A stretch of DNA of 64,000 nucleotides from an uncultured Faecalibacterium sp. GTDB lineage: Bacteria > Bacillota > Clostridia > Oscillospirales > Ruminococcaceae. The position numbers and the translations under genes are program-made. This document shows, piece after piece, positions 26,424 to 36,015 of the stretch (position 1 is the stretch's first letter; each line of letters starts with the position of its first letter). The notes beneath the pieces are model-generated. The model was given only the letters and a program-made list of their open reading frames with translations. It had not been told where the DNA came from and ran no database searches. The stretch spans positions 62,001 to 126,000 of the forward strand of contig UQDV01000002.1 in the NCBI GenBank assembly GCA_900539945.1. The letters run 5' to 3'.

Positions 26424-26924
26424 TCAGAGCTTGCCATTCCGGCGCCGTTCATCGAACTTTTCGTTGACGGCCTTTTCCACATTGGGCGTCACGAATTTGC
26501 CGATGTCGCTGCCGTAGCGGGCCGCTTCCTTCACGATGGTGGAAGAAAGGTAGCTCCATTTGATGCTGGTGGCCAGAAACATGGTTTCGATGCCGGGCAT
26601 CAATGCGTGATTCGTCTGAGCCAGCTGGATCTCGTTTTCAAAATCCGTGACCGCCCGCAGCCCCCGCACCATGACGGATGCGTGCCGCTTTTTGGCGAAC
26701 TCCACGGTCAGGCCGTCAAAGCTCTCCACGCTGACGTTCGGGATGCCCTTGCAGCACTCGGTAAGCAGTGCCACACGCTCCTCCACGGTGAACAGCGGGT
26801 CTTTTGCGCTGTTGATCAGCACCGCAACGATCAGATGATCGTTGATCTTGGCGGCGCGCTTGATGATGTCGAGATGTCCTTTGGTGACCGGATCGAACGA
26901 ACCGGGATAAACTGCTGTTGCCAT
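26424..26924 (-). CDS. coaD: Pantetheine-phosphate adenylyltransferase
   Basis: A 166-residue nucleotidyltransferase that makes dephospho-CoA from 4'-phosphopantetheine and ATP, the penultimate step of CoA synthesis. The ATG at 26924 follows AAGGAGG and gives [19 protein letters not shown] with the catalytic T/HxGH signature. [20 protein letters not shown] and the [12 protein letters not shown] end are also typical. It lies upstream of the butyrate operon on the same strand, so CoA supply and CoA-ester metabolism are neighbours, although a hairpin at 26393-26413 may separate the transcripts. Confidence 0.96.
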   Translation of the reverse strand: MATAVYPGSFDPVTKGHLDIIKRAAKINDHLIVAVLINSAKDPLFTVEERVALLTECCKGIPNVSVESFDGLTVEFAKKRHASVMVRGLRAVTDFENEIQLAQTNHALMPGIETMFLATSIKWSYLSSTIVKEAARYGSDIGKFVTPNVEKAVNEKFDERRRNGKL

Positions 26925-26973
26925 CGGCCAGTGTCCTCCTTGTGCGCTGTGAAAAGCGCGTTTTGGTTCTGCC

Positions 26974-27002
26974 ATGATAGCACTTTCCAGTCTTGTGTGC
27001 AA
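26974..27002 (-). promoter_or_regulatory. coaD promoter
   Basis: Minus-strand TTGCAC (26997-27002), a 17-base spacer and TATCAT (26974-26979), about 50 bases before the coaD start. Confidence 0.6.
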
Positions 27003-27353
27003 GCCGCAGAACGATTTATCGTTAAATTTTAAACAATCAATTCTGCACTGCAGGGCAGCTGCTTGCTACGTTATTAGTAAATCACATCGTCAAAATTTTA
27101 TCAAGTCCTTTTCCCAACTTTTTTGGATTTTACGCACCAAACAATCGTCACAAAAAGCCAAGAATTTTGGTCAGATTGCCAGATGGCGTATTTTTTCGCC
27201 CGAAACTATTGATTCTGCACTTTGTTAATGTTATAACTAAGTTGTGCAAACTCATCTGCTCTGTGCCTTATTTATATAGTAACAGACAGATGTGGCAAAG
27301 CTGTGTACAGGCACCCCCGCCGGGCGGCCTGTGCCGCCAAAATTTATCCGTGC
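27003..27353. other. AT-rich intergenic region between coaD and but
   Basis: No gene is credible here. The stretch holds the divergent upstream regions of coaD and but. A GC-rich hairpin (GGCAC 27310-27314 with GTGCC 27331-27335) interrupts otherwise AT-rich DNA. I could not fix the but promoter with confidence. Confidence 0.5.
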
Positions 27354-27378
27354 AGAATTGTAGAAAGTTTACAATTCT
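27354..27378 (+). promoter_or_regulatory. Perfect inverted repeat in the but leader
   Basis: AGAATTGTA and TACAATTCT form a 9-bp perfect inverted repeat with a 7-base spacer, ending 13 bases before the AGGAGA ribosome binding site of but. It could be an operator or an mRNA leader hairpin. Confidence 0.55.
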
Positions 27379-27408
27379 TTTATGTTTTTTAGGAGAGGAT
27401 GGTTTATA

Positions 27409-28755
27409 ATGGATTTTATGGAACTGTACGCTCAGAAACGCATGACGGCCGCACAGGCTGCTGCTCTGGTCAAAAGCGGTGACTGGGTGGATTACGGCTG
27501 GGCCGTGAACACCCCCGTTGCTGTGGATGCCGAGCTGGCCAAGCGCCTGCCGGAGCTGGAAGGGGTCAACTTCCGCGGCGGCATTCTGATGTGGGTCCCT
27601 GAGATCTTCCAGATCGACGACCCCGCTGCCCACATGACCTGGAACAGCTGGCATATGGGCGGCATTGAGCGCAAGGCCATTGCGCAGGGCTTCTCCTTCT
27701 ATTCCCCCATCCGTTATTCCGAGCTGCCCCGCTACTACCGTGAGAGCCCGGACCCCGTCGATGTGGCCGTGTTCCAGGTGACCCCCATGGATGAGCACGG
27801 TTACTTCAACTTCGGCCCCAGCGCTTCCCATCTGGGTGCCGTGTGCGAAAAGGCCAAAAAGATCATCGTGGAGGTCAATAAGAACATGCCCCGCTGCCTG
27901 GGCGGCATGGAGAACTGCGTGCACATCTCGCAGGTGACCGGCATCGTGGAGGGCGACAACCCGCCCATCGGCCAGATGGCCGCTCCCGGTGCTGCCACCG
28001 AAGTGGACCTGAAGGTTGCCAACCTGATCGTTCCGCAGATCCCCAACGGTGCCTGCCTGCAGCTGGGCATCGGCGGCATGCCCAATGCCATCGGCAGCCT
28101 GATCGCACAGAGCGATCTGAAGGACCTGGGTGTGCACACCGAGATGTATGTGGATGCCTTTGTGGACATTGCCAAGGCCGGCAAGATCACCGGTGCCCGC
28201 AAGCAGCTGGACAAGGGCCGTCAGGTCTACGCCTTTGGTGCCGGCACCCAGAAGATGTATGATTACCTGAACGACAACCCGGAGTGCATGTCCGCTCCCG
28301 TGGACTACACCAACGACATCCGCAGCATTTCCGCCTTGGATAACTTTATTTCCATCAATAATGCCGTGGATATCGACCTGTTTGGTCAGGTGAACGCCGA
28401 GAGCGCCGGTGTGAAGCACATTTCCGGTGCAGGCGGTCAGCTGGATTTCGTGCTGGGTGCCTACCTGTCCAAGGGCGGCAAGAGCTTCATCTGCCTGTCC
28501 TCTACCTTCTTTAATAAAAAGACCGGCAAGTTGGAGAGCCGCATCCGTCCCACGTTGGAGAACGGCAGCATTGTCACCGATACCCGTGCCAACGTGCACT
28601 ATCTGTGCACCGAGTATGGCTGCGTGAACCTGAAGGGTCTGACCTCTTGGGAAAAGGCTGAGGCTCTGATCAGCGTGGCACACCCGGATTTCCGCGAGGA
28701 GCTGATCCGCGAGGCCGAAAAACTGCATATCTGGCGCAGAAGCAACAAAATTTAA
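27409..28755 (+). CDS. but: Butyryl-CoA:acetate CoA-transferase
   Basis: A 448-residue family I CoA-transferase that swaps CoA from butyryl-CoA to acetate, releasing butyrate and regenerating acetyl-CoA. The ATG at 27409, following AGGAGA, gives [25 protein letters not shown], and the length equals that of known Faecalibacterium/Roseburia But proteins. Seen: [54 protein letters not shown], and [15 protein letters not shown]. It is divergent from coaD and the butyrate operon. Butyrate rather than 4-hydroxybutyrate specificity is inferred from context. Confidence 0.93.
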   Translation: MDFMELYAQKRMTAAQAAALVKSGDWVDYGWAVNTPVAVDAELAKRLPELEGVNFRGGILMWVPEIFQIDDPAAHMTWNSWHMGGIERKAIAQGFSFYSPIRYSELPRYYRESPDPVDVAVFQVTPMDEHGYFNFGPSASHLGAVCEKAKKIIVEVNKNMPRCLGGMENCVHISQVTGIVEGDNPPIGQMAAPGAATEVDLKVANLIVPQIPNGACLQLGIGGMPNAIGSLIAQSDLKDLGVHTEMYVDAFVDIAKAGKITGARKQLDKGRQVYAFGAGTQKMYDYLNDNPECMSAPVDYTNDIRSISALDNFISINNAVDIDLFGQVNAESAGVKHISGAGGQLDFVLGAYLSKGGKSFICLSSTFFNKKTGKLESRIRPTLENGSIVTDTRANVHYLCTEYGCVNLKGLTSWEKAEALISVAHPDFREELIREAEKLHIWRRSNKI

Positions 28756-28803
28756 CAAGCGCTGTGGGTGTTCCCGCTGCCCGCAGCAGGAATGGAGTTT
28801 GTC

Positions 28804-30063
28804 ATGATGGACAAAAAACCGCACATCAAACCGTATCTCTATGGGATGCTCGCAGGGTTTGGTGCCATTGCACTGAGTATCATCTTCTTTTTCCTTATTT
28901 ACCGCTTTGACGGCTTCGGCTCGGCCATCTCTACCCTGACCGGCATCCTGATGCCGTTCATCTACGGTGCCGTCATTGCCTATCTGCTCAAGCCGGTGTG
29001 CAACACCATTGAGGCGTTCCTGCGCCGGTTCATCCCGGAAAAGATGAAGAACCTGATCAACGCCCTGTCCGTGACGTTCACCATCCTGTTCGGGCTCCTG
29101 CTGATCTACGCGCTGTGCATGATGATCATCCCGCAGCTGATCACCAGCGTGACCACCCTGTACTACACCGCGCAGGCCAATATTACAAAGTTCATGTACT
29201 GGGCAAACCATCTGGAGTTCATTGAGAAGAACGAGCAGATCATGGAACTGCTCAATTCGGCTTACGCCGCCCTGAATACCAATCTGGACACATGGATCAA
29301 GAACACCCTGCTGCCCTCCATGCAGAACATCGTCAGCGGTGCTGCCATCGGCGTGCTGAATGTGGTGACCGTAGCCAAGAACCTGATCATCGGCATCATC
29401 GTGGCCGTGTACATTCTGGCCAGCCGCAAACGCTTTGTGCAGCAGGCCAAAATGGTGCTTTACAGCCTCGTCAAGCCCCGTTGGGCCAACCTGATCACCG
29501 AAGAAGTGAAGTACGCAGACCGGATGTTCGGCGGCTTTATCAACGGCAAGATCATGGACTCTGCCATCATCGGCGTCCTGTGCTATATCGGCTGCCTGAT
29601 TTTCAAGTTCCCCAGTGCGCTGCTGGTCTCGGTGATCATCGGTGTGACCAACGTGATCCCCTTCTTCGGGCCATTCATCGGTGCCATCCCGGCCACGCTG
29701 CTCATTCTGATCCAGAACCCCATCAAAGCGCTGTGGTTCGTCCTGTTCGTGCTGGTGCTCCAGCAGGCGGACGGCAACATCATCGGGCCCAAGATCCTGG
29801 GCAACACCACCGGCCTTTCCAGCTTCTGGGTGCTGTTTGCCATCCTGCTGTTCGGCGGCCTGTGGGGCTTTGCCGGCATGATCGTGGGCGTGCCGCTGTT
29901 CGCCGTGATCTACGACGTGATCAAAAAGCTGGTCATTCACGGTCTGCGCCGCAACGAAGAGCTGGATATGCTCAACACCTATCACGACAACTTCGGCGAC
30001 CCGGAGGATGATCCTCCCGCACCGGAAGCCCCGGCGCAGGCCCCCTCCGCCGACAAAACGTAA
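28804..30063 (+). CDS. AI-2E family transporter
   Basis: A 419-residue membrane protein with an N-terminal pair of helices (about 9-30 and 38-60), a central soluble segment (about 120-180), and a C-terminal cluster of helices including VTNVIPFFGPFIGAIPATLLI and FGGLWGFAGMIVGVPLFAVI, the family signature. The start is one of two adjacent ATGs at 28804 and 28807. It follows but by 48 bases and could be co-transcribed, since only a hairpin without a T-tract separates them. Export of a small metabolite is plausible. Any link to butyrate is speculative. Confidence 0.88.
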   Translation: MMDKKPHIKPYLYGMLAGFGAIALSIIFFFLIYRFDGFGSAISTLTGILMPFIYGAVIAYLLKPVCNTIEAFLRRFIPEKMKNLINALSVTFTILFGLLLIYALCMMIIPQLITSVTTLYYTAQANITKFMYWANHLEFIEKNEQIMELLNSAYAALNTNLDTWIKNTLLPSMQNIVSGAAIGVLNVVTVAKNLIIGIIVAVYILASRKRFVQQAKMVLYSLVKPRWANLITEEVKYADRMFGGFINGKIMDSAIIGVLCYIGCLIFKFPSALLVSVIIGVTNVIPFFGPFIGAIPATLLILIQNPIKALWFVLFVLVLQQADGNIIGPKILGNTTGLSSFWVLFAILLFGGLWGFAGMIVGVPLFAVIYDVIKKLVIHGLRRNEELDMLNTYHDNFGDPEDDPPAPEAPAQAPSADKT

Positions 30064-30074
30064 GCATCTTCTCT

Positions 30075-30107
30075 GCCCCGTACCGGCTCCCCAGTGCGGG
30101 GCTTTTT
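30075..30107 (+). terminator. Terminator after the AI-2E gene
   Basis: GCCCCG (30075-30080) pairs with CGGGGC (30097-30102), followed by TTTTT. Confidence 0.8.
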
Positions 30108-30191
30108 GCTGTCGCCGGGTCGTTCACGCAAACGATTTGAAATGGTCTCCGCTGCGCTCTGGCCGTTCCCCATCATTTCTCTCACAGGCAG

Positions 30192-30232
30192 AACAAAGCC
30201 CCTGCATCCGGTCGGGACGCAGGGGCTTTTGT
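30192..30232 (-). terminator. Terminator of the radical SAM gene
   Basis: AACAAAGCCCCTGC pairs with GCAGGGGCTTTTGTT, followed on the minus strand by a short A/T exit, 26 bases past the gene's stop. Confidence 0.75.
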
Positions 30233-30257
30233 TCCGTTTTATGATGTCTGCCGCTGA

Positions 30258-31691
30258 TTACTTTTCAATGGGCTGCGAGGGCTTCCAGTCCTTATAGTTC
30301 TCGTAACGGCTCTCGCGGATCTTGGTATGGGACCAGATCTCGTCTGCCGTGGGCTGCCAGTTGGCGGCGTAAGCCTTGCACTTCTCGCACAGATGCTCCA
30401 CGGTCTCCGGCGACTGCAGGTCGGTGCTGTGGGCACCGGTCTCGTGCACCATCTTCTGCAGCAGCTCGGGGTTCTCCAGCATCGGGCAGGGACGCAGGTG
30501 ATTCTTGTTGAAAGGCTGGCCGTTGTGGTAAGCCATGAACAGCGGGCTGTGCAGGATCTCCAGGATGCTCTGGTCGTGGATGTTGGCGTTGGAATAGTGG
30601 ATGAACACGCAGGGCTCTGCGTCGCCGGCCGAGTTGATATGGAAGTAGTTGCGGCCGCCGGCAATGCAGCCGCCCACAAACTCACCGTCGTTCTGGAAGT
30701 CCATGGGGTAGAACGGGATGTCGCACTCCTCGGAACGCAGGTAGCGGATGCGCTTGATCATATACTGGCGCTGTTCCGGGGTGGGCATCAGCTCCGGAGC
30801 AGCATCGTTGCCCACGGGCATGTAGTGGAAGTAGAAGCCGAAGTGTGCGCCCTTGTCGCACAGAAAACGCATGAAGGTGTCGTTGGTGACAGCCTCAATG
30901 TTCTGGCTGGTATAGCAGATGGAGGTGCCGAACACAATGCCGTGCTTCTTGAGCAGGTCCATGGCGTTCATAACGGCAGCATAGTGGCCCTCACCGCGGC
31001 GGGCGTCGTTGGTCTCCGGGGTGCCCTCGATGGACAGCATAAAGGCAATGTTGCCAAGACGCTGCACTTCCTGGCAGAAGGGCTCGTCGATCAGGGTGGA
31101 GTTGGTGTAGATGGCAAACTGCACATCGTTGTGCTTTTCGGCCAGCTTCAGGATGTCCTTCTTGCGCACCAGCGGCTCGCCGCCGGTCAGCATGTACAGG
31201 TACACGCCCAGCTCCTTGCCCTGGGTGATGATCTTGTCCATATCCTCAAAGCTGAGGTTGTTCTTGTGGCCGTATTCACCGGCCCAGCAGCCCACGCAGT
31301 GCATATTGCAGGCAGAGGTGGGGTCAAACAGGATCAGCCAGGGAATGTTGCACTGGTACTTCACGCGGTTCTCGCGGATGGTCTTGGTGCCCCGGAAGAA
31401 AGCCTCATAGCCCAGGTTCAGGGCCATGGTGCGGGCAACATGGGGGTCGGTCTGGTCCAGCACACAGTTGATCAGCTTGGACCACTTGCTGTCCGGGTCG
31501 CTCAGGGTCTTTTTGGCGCGCTCGTAAGTCTCATCGCTGAAGGAGCTGCCGTAAAACTGCTTTGCCAGATCCACGATTTGGCCCATGGTCTTTTCAGGAT
31601 CCTTATCTGCATGAGAAAGCACCACGTCCACCATCTTGCCAACGGCGGCGCGCTGCATCTTATGGGTCAAATTTTCAAGAGAAGTGTTCAT
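30258..31691 (-). CDS. Radical SAM/SPASM-like protein
   Basis: A 477-residue protein. The CxxxCxxC iron-sulfur motif is at Cys128, Cys132 and Cys135 (CNMHCVGC), followed by the SAM-binding GGEPL. C-terminal cysteines (GGCIAGG, EPCVFIH, CPMLENP, HLCEKCKAY) suggest an auxiliary cluster as in SPASM-type enzymes. The N-terminal 110 residues form a helical domain without a known motif. GGAGG precedes the ATG. A TetR gene lies upstream on the same strand but is separated by a terminator. The substrate is unknown; no peptide precursor gene is seen nearby. Confidence 0.8.
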   Translation of the reverse strand: MNTSLENLTHKMQRAAVGKMVDVVLSHADKDPEKTMGQIVDLAKQFYGSSFSDETYERAKKTLSDPDSKWSKLINCVLDQTDPHVARTMALNLGYEAFFRGTKTIRENRVKYQCNIPWLILFDPTSACNMHCVGCWAGEYGHKNNLSFEDMDKIITQGKELGVYLYMLTGGEPLVRKKDILKLAEKHNDVQFAIYTNSTLIDEPFCQEVQRLGNIAFMLSIEGTPETNDARRGEGHYAAVMNAMDLLKKHGIVFGTSICYTSQNIEAVTNDTFMRFLCDKGAHFGFYFHYMPVGNDAAPELMPTPEQRQYMIKRIRYLRSEECDIPFYPMDFQNDGEFVGGCIAGGRNYFHINSAGDAEPCVFIHYSNANIHDQSILEILHSPLFMAYHNGQPFNKNHLRPCPMLENPELLQKMVHETGAHSTDLQSPETVEHLCEKCKAYAANWQPTADEIWSHTKIRESRYENYKDWKPSQPIEK

Positions 31692-31788
31692 AAGTCGTTT
31701 TCCTCCAAACAGATTCTGTTGAAATCATCCTTTATTTTATGGATGTATGGTACCACGTTCAGTCGAAAGGTGCCATAATCAGAAAATA

Positions 31789-31815
31789 CGCCGTGATGGA
31801 AAACCCATCACGGCG
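31789..31815 (-). terminator. Terminator of the TetR gene
   Basis: CGCCGTGATGG pairs with CCATCACGGCG around a 5-base loop, with TATTTTC after it on the minus strand. Confidence 0.75.
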
Positions 31816-31858
31816 CACTGTTTGATAAGATTTTTACGTTTTCGGCCGGTTCCGAGGC

Positions 31859-32443
31859 TTAATCCTCGTCCCGTGCGGTGCCGCCCCGGTTGCTGGCCAG
31901 TCGGCACAGGGCACGCCGCAGGTCACCGTGGATCATGGTGCCCAGCCGCTCAGTCATGGCCGCCGGGTCGGTTTTCATGTCACGGCGGATCCATTCCAGC
32001 GTCATGCCCACCAGAGCGTACTTGTAAAAGTCCACCACGAACTGCTTGTCGGCATCCTGGACCGTGATGTCCTTGCACTCGCGGTCGGCATATTCCTTCA
32101 GCGTGGGATCCAGCAATTTATAAAGATACTGCTCCACCTGTTCGCGGCCCACCGAACGGTACACATTCAGCACCAGGGTCTTGTTCTCCTGCAGCTGATG
32201 CAGGATGTCCAGAAATGCCTCGTTCCAGGTCTCAAAGCTCTGTCGGCCCTCCAGGATCTTGGAGGCGTCCTCCACAAGGATCCAGTCCACCAGATCGTAG
32301 ATGTCTTTGAAATGATAATAGAAGGTCATACGGTTCACACCGCAGTCCTCGGTGATGTCGTTGATCGTGATCTTGTTGAGGGGCTTCTGGAGCAACAGCT
32401 TTTTGAGCGATGCCTCCAGCGCCCGCTTGGTCGTCTGTGACAC
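31859..32443 (-). CDS. TetR-family transcriptional regulator
   Basis: A 194-residue regulator. The N-terminal helix-turn-helix is clear (ALEASLKKLLLQKPLNKITI, then DITEDCGVNRMTFYYHFKDIYDL), and the rest is helical, resembling the TetR_C_8 group (DhaS-like). The start chosen is the GTG at 32443, because AAAGG is 9 bases before it and MSQTTKRAL is a common beginning. An ATG three codons earlier abuts that site too closely. Ligand and target are unknown. The downstream radical SAM gene is a candidate target by proximity only. Confidence 0.8.
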   Translation of the reverse strand: MSQTTKRALEASLKKLLLQKPLNKITINDITEDCGVNRMTFYYHFKDIYDLVDWILVEDASKILEGRQSFETWNEAFLDILHQLQENKTLVLNVYRSVGREQVEQYLYKLLDPTLKEYADRECKDITVQDADKQFVVDFYKYALVGMTLEWIRRDMKTDPAAMTERLGTMIHGDLRRALCRLASNRGGTARDED

Positions 32444-32709
32444 AAAAACCATCCTTTCCAGGCAGAAATTTTCCTGCCCTGTGCGGTGAAAGCCGTGAGA
32501 AGATTTTCCATGTCCTATTTTACCGCAGAATCCTGTCAAAAAGCAAGGACAATCTTTGTACACTTTTTGAATTTATTGTGCATTCACGCAAGTTTGTGTT
32601 TTGCATCGCGTACATTTTTGGGCATCCGGCCATATCAAATCGGAATACCTCCTCCACCCTTCCGGCATGTCCGCCCGGCTTTGCCGCGGCAAAAAAGAGG
32701 CGGTTCCTC

Positions 32710-32738
32710 TTGATTTTATCGTCCCGCGTGCTTACAAT
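32710..32738 (+). promoter_or_regulatory. proCBA promoter
   Basis: TTGATT (32710-32715), a 17-base spacer and TACAAT (32733-32738), 43 bases before the proC start. Confidence 0.75.
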
Positions 32739-32781
32739 GGAGGCAGGCAGAAATCGTCTGCCGTAAGGGAGGGTATGAATT

Positions 32782-33588
32782 ATGATGGAAACGATCGGTT
32801 TTCTGGGCTGCGGCAACATGGGCGGCGCAATTGCGCGGGCCGTGTGCAAGGCTGCAGACCCTAAAAAGGTCTATCTGGCAAACCGCACCACGGCCAAGGC
32901 ACAGGCTCTGGCCAAGGAACTGGGCTGCAAAGTGGCGACCAACGCTGAGGTGGCCGCGGAATGCGACCTGATCTTTCTGGCGGTGAAGCCCCAGATGATG
33001 GAGGCCCTGCTGGCACCGCTGAAGTTCTCGCTGGACGAGCGCCCGAGCCGTTTCGTGCTGTGCAGCATGGCCGCCGGACTGTCCATTGCCCGCATTCAGG
33101 AGATGGCGGGCGAGGACTTCCCGGTGATCCGCATCATGCCCAACACCCCGGCTTCCGTGGGCGAAGGCATGATCCAGTACTGCTCCAGCAATGTGACTGC
33201 CGAGGAAGAAGAATCTTTCCGGAAGATCATGGCCCCGGCCGGGCGGCTGGATGCCGTGCCGGAAAACCTGATCGATGCAGCCAGCTGCGTGTCCGGCTGC
33301 GGCCCGGCCTGGGTGTACCAGTTCATTGAGGCACTGGCAGACGGCGGCGTAGCCTGCGGCCTGCCTCGTGCCAAGGCACAGGAATATGCCGCTCAGATGG
33401 TCCTGGGCAGCGCCAAGCTGGTGCTGGAAAGCGGCCAGCATCCCGGTGCCCTCAAGGACGCCGTGTGCAGCCCCGGCGGCAGCACCATTCAGGGCGTGCG
33501 CGTGCTGGAAGAGCACGGCCTGCGGGGCGCGGTGATGGACGCTGTGCTTGCCGCTTACGACAAGACAAAGGAAATGGGAAAGGGTTAA
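32782..33588 (+). CDS. proC: Pyrroline-5-carboxylate reductase
   Basis: A 268-residue NAD(P)H enzyme that performs the last step of proline synthesis. Seen: the Rossmann start ETIGFLGCGNMGGAIARAV, FLAVKPQMM, VIRIMPNTPASVGEGM, SCVSGCGPAWVYQFIEALADGGV, and the C-terminal LKDAVCSPGGSTIQGVRVLEE signature. GGGAGGG precedes the ATG pair at 32782 and 32785. First gene of a proC-proB-proA operon, an order that puts the final enzyme first. Confidence 0.96.
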   Translation: MMETIGFLGCGNMGGAIARAVCKAADPKKVYLANRTTAKAQALAKELGCKVATNAEVAAECDLIFLAVKPQMMEALLAPLKFSLDERPSRFVLCSMAAGLSIARIQEMAGEDFPVIRIMPNTPASVGEGMIQYCSSNVTAEEEESFRKIMAPAGRLDAVPENLIDAASCVSGCGPAWVYQFIEALADGGVACGLPRAKAQEYAAQMVLGSAKLVLESGQHPGALKDAVCSPGGSTIQGVRVLEEHGLRGAVMDAVLAAYDKTKEMGKG

Positions 33589-33595
33589 TGGACTT

Positions 33596-34381
33596 ATGCG
33601 CATCGTTGTGAAGGTAGGCACCTCTACTCTGGCATACGGCACCGGACGGCTGAACATCCGCCATACGGAGCAGCTGGTCAAGGTGCTGAGCGATTTGAAA
33701 AATGAGGGCCACGAGGTCATTCTGGTATCGTCCGGTGCCATTGGCATGGGCGTGGGCAAGCTGTCGCTGCCGCAGCGCCCAAAGGACACCGCCAGCAAGC
33801 AGGCCTGTGCCGCAGTGGGTCAGTGTGAGCTGATGTATACCTACGACCGGCTCTTCAATGCCTACAATCACACCGTTGCGCAGATCCTGCTCACCGGCGT
33901 GGACGTGGAGCATACTGACCGGCGGGTCAACTTCCAGAACACCCTGTCCCGCCTGCTGGAGCTGGGGGCTTTGCCCATCATCAACGAAAACGACACCGTT
34001 GCCACCGACGAGATCACGTCCATCGGCGACAACGACACCCTGGCCGCCATCGTGGCCTGCTGCTGCAAAGCCGACCTGCTGGTATTGCTGAGCGACATCG
34101 ACGGCCTGTACACGGCCAACCCCCACACCCATCCGGACGCTGCGCTCATCCCGCTGGTGGAAGAGATCACCCCCGAGGTAATGGCACTGGCCGATGGGGC
34201 CGGTTCGGCACTGGGCACCGGCGGCATGGCCACCAAGCTGCGGGCAGCCCGCATGGTCACCGGCAGCGGCGCCGATATGGTCATTGCCAACGGCGCACAC
34301 CCGGAGGTGCTGTACGACATTGCCGACGGCAAGCCCGCCGGGACCCGTTTCAAAGGACGCAGACAGGAGGATCTGGCATGA
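33596..34381 (+). CDS. proB: Glutamate 5-kinase, short form
   Basis: A 261-residue amino acid kinase that phosphorylates glutamate at the start of proline synthesis. Seen: [50 protein letters not shown], and [15 protein letters not shown]. The protein ends right after the kinase domain, so the C-terminal PUA domain of the 367-residue Escherichia coli enzyme is absent. Such short forms occur in other Firmicutes. It starts 8 bases after proC, and its stop overlaps the proA start (ATGA). Confidence 0.95.
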   Translation: MRIVVKVGTSTLAYGTGRLNIRHTEQLVKVLSDLKNEGHEVILVSSGAIGMGVGKLSLPQRPKDTASKQACAAVGQCELMYTYDRLFNAYNHTVAQILLTGVDVEHTDRRVNFQNTLSRLLELGALPIINENDTVATDEITSIGDNDTLAAIVACCCKADLLVLLSDIDGLYTANPHTHPDAALIPLVEEITPEVMALADGAGSALGTGGMATKLRAARMVTGSGADMVIANGAHPEVLYDIADGKPAGTRFKGRRQEDLA

Positions 34382-35640
34382 CGACACAGGAGATTCTGGA
34401 AGCCGCCCGCGCAGCAAAAACAGTCGTTGCACTGGCAAGCAGCGAGACCCGCACCCACGCTCTGTGGGCCATGTCCGACTGGCTGTGCCACCCGGAAAAC
34501 ATGGAGGCCATCCTGGCCGCAAACGCCGAGGATATGGCCGCCGCCAAGGGGCACATCAGCGACGTGATGCTGGACCGGCTGGCCCTGACCGAGGAGCGCA
34601 TCGGAGCCATGGCCCGGGGCATTCTGGAGGTGGCCGCCCTGCCGGACCCGGTGGGCCGGGTGCTGAAACGGGTGGAGCGCCCCAACGGGCTGGTGATCGA
34701 AAAGACCGCCGTGCCCATGGGCGTGATCGCTATCATCTACGAGAGCCGCCCCAACGTGACCAGCGACGCCGCCGCCCTTGCCATCAAGAGCGGCAATGCC
34801 TGCATCCTGCGCTGCGGCAAAGAGGCCTGGCGCAGCGCCAATGCCATTGTGAAAGCGCTGCGGCAGGGTCTTGTGGAGAACGGCCTGCCGGAAGCCGCTG
34901 TCAGCCTGATCGAGGACACCTCCCACGCCTCGGCCAACGCCCTGATGACCGCTGTGGGCTATGTGGACCTGCTGATCCCCCGCGGCGGGGCCGGGCTGAT
35001 CCGCGCCTGCGTGGAAAACGCCAAGGTCCCCTGCATCCAGACCGGCACCGGCATCTGCCACATTTTTGTGGATGACACCGCCGACCAGGATAAGGCACTG
35101 GACATCATTGAGAACGCCAAGGCCAGCCGCCCCAGCGTGTGCAATGCCGAGGAAGTATGTCTGGTGCATTCGGCCATTGCGGCAGAGTTTCTGCCCAAGC
35201 TGGCTCAGCGCCTCGGCCCGGACCGCACGGCAAAGGGCCTGCATCCGGTGGAACTGCGGCTGGACGAGCGCGCCGCGGCCATCATCCCCGGCACCCCGGC
35301 AGGCCCGCAGGACTTTGACACCGAGTTTCTGGATTACATTCTGGCCGTCAAGGTCGTGGACAGCGTGGACGAGGCCATTGCCCACATCGCTGCTCACTCC
35401 ACCGGCCACAGCGAAGCCATCCTGACCCGGACACAGGCCCACGCCGACCGGTTCACGGCAGCTGTGGACAGTGCCGCCGTGTATGTAAACTGTTCCACCC
35501 GCTTTACCGATGGCGGAGAGTTCGGGCTGGGCTGCGAGATGGGCATCTCCACCCAGAAGCTGCACGCCCGCGGCCCGATGGGGCTGGAAGAGCTTTGCAG
35601 CTACAAGTACATCATCCACGGAGATGGGCAGATCCGCTGA
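34378..35640 (+). CDS. proA: Glutamate-5-semialdehyde dehydrogenase
   Basis: A 420-residue enzyme that reduces gamma-glutamyl phosphate to glutamate semialdehyde, paired with ProB. Seen: [36 protein letters not shown], and the catalytic Cys in [44 protein letters not shown] is the usual C-terminus. Four-base overlap with proB, terminator 37 bases downstream. Confidence 0.97.
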   Translation: MTTQEILEAARAAKTVVALASSETRTHALWAMSDWLCHPENMEAILAANAEDMAAAKGHISDVMLDRLALTEERIGAMARGILEVAALPDPVGRVLKRVERPNGLVIEKTAVPMGVIAIIYESRPNVTSDAAALAIKSGNACILRCGKEAWRSANAIVKALRQGLVENGLPEAAVSLIEDTSHASANALMTAVGYVDLLIPRGGAGLIRACVENAKVPCIQTGTGICHIFVDDTADQDKALDIIENAKASRPSVCNAEEVCLVHSAIAAEFLPKLAQRLGPDRTAKGLHPVELRLDERAAAIIPGTPAGPQDFDTEFLDYILAVKVVDSVDEAIAHIAAHSTGHSEAILTRTQAHADRFTAAVDSAAVYVNCSTRFTDGGEFGLGCEMGISTQKLHARGPMGLEELCSYKYIIHGDGQIR

Positions 35641-35676
35641 GTTCCCCACCTCCCCAGTGTGAAAATAATTTTCTCG

Positions 35677-35717
35677 TGCAGGCCGACGTCCGACGTCCCG
35701 GCCTGCATTTTTGTTTT
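35677..35717 (+). terminator. proCBA terminator
   Basis: TGCAGGCCG pairs with CGGCCTGCA, followed by TTTTTGTTTT. The loop itself contains a direct repeat of GACGTC. Confidence 0.85.
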
Positions 35718-35885
35718 ATCGGCATGGAGCGTTTTTTCTTCAGCAACAATTTTTGAAGATTGTTTTCACTTTTGATGATTTTTCCGTGTTTTGGGGCAGA
35801 CTATTGTATCCAAGTTTTTTCTGTTTCTCACAAATAAAAAGTGTTACTTTCTCCGTTTTTTCTTGCAAAATCTTCAAAAAAACTC
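35718..35885. other. AT-rich intergenic DNA before mgsA
   Basis: No ORF with a ribosome binding site and no tRNA-like structure are seen. The stretch is T-rich and leads into the mgsA promoter. Confidence 0.5.
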
Positions 35886-35914
35886 TTGACACCCCTGTTT
35901 TCGCGCGGTAAAAC
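35886..35914 (+). promoter_or_regulatory. mgsA promoter
   Basis: Consensus TTGACA (35886-35891), a 17-base spacer and a weak TAAAAC (35909-35914). Confidence 0.6.
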
Positions 35915-35928
35915 TATATTGGAAATTT

Positions 35929-35942
35929 TGATAACGATTTCA
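35929..35942. promoter_or_regulatory. cre catabolite-repression site upstream of mgsA
   Basis: TGATAACGATTTCA fits the 14-base CcpA consensus TGWNANCGNTNWCA at every fixed position. It lies about 15 bases past the -10 box, a position where CcpA would block transcription. Confidence 0.75.
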
Positions 35943-36015
35943 ACGCGTTTCATCATTCCGTCTCAAAACTGTCCGCCACCCACAACACTATACTGAGAAC
36001 AAAGGAGAGAACACT

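Noticed and set aside
27268-29985. A 905-codon open frame on the minus strand
   Set aside because: It lies antisense to but and the AI-2E gene, both clear proteins. The translation is His/Gln/Val-rich shadow sequence with no motif, a common effect of GC-rich codon bias.
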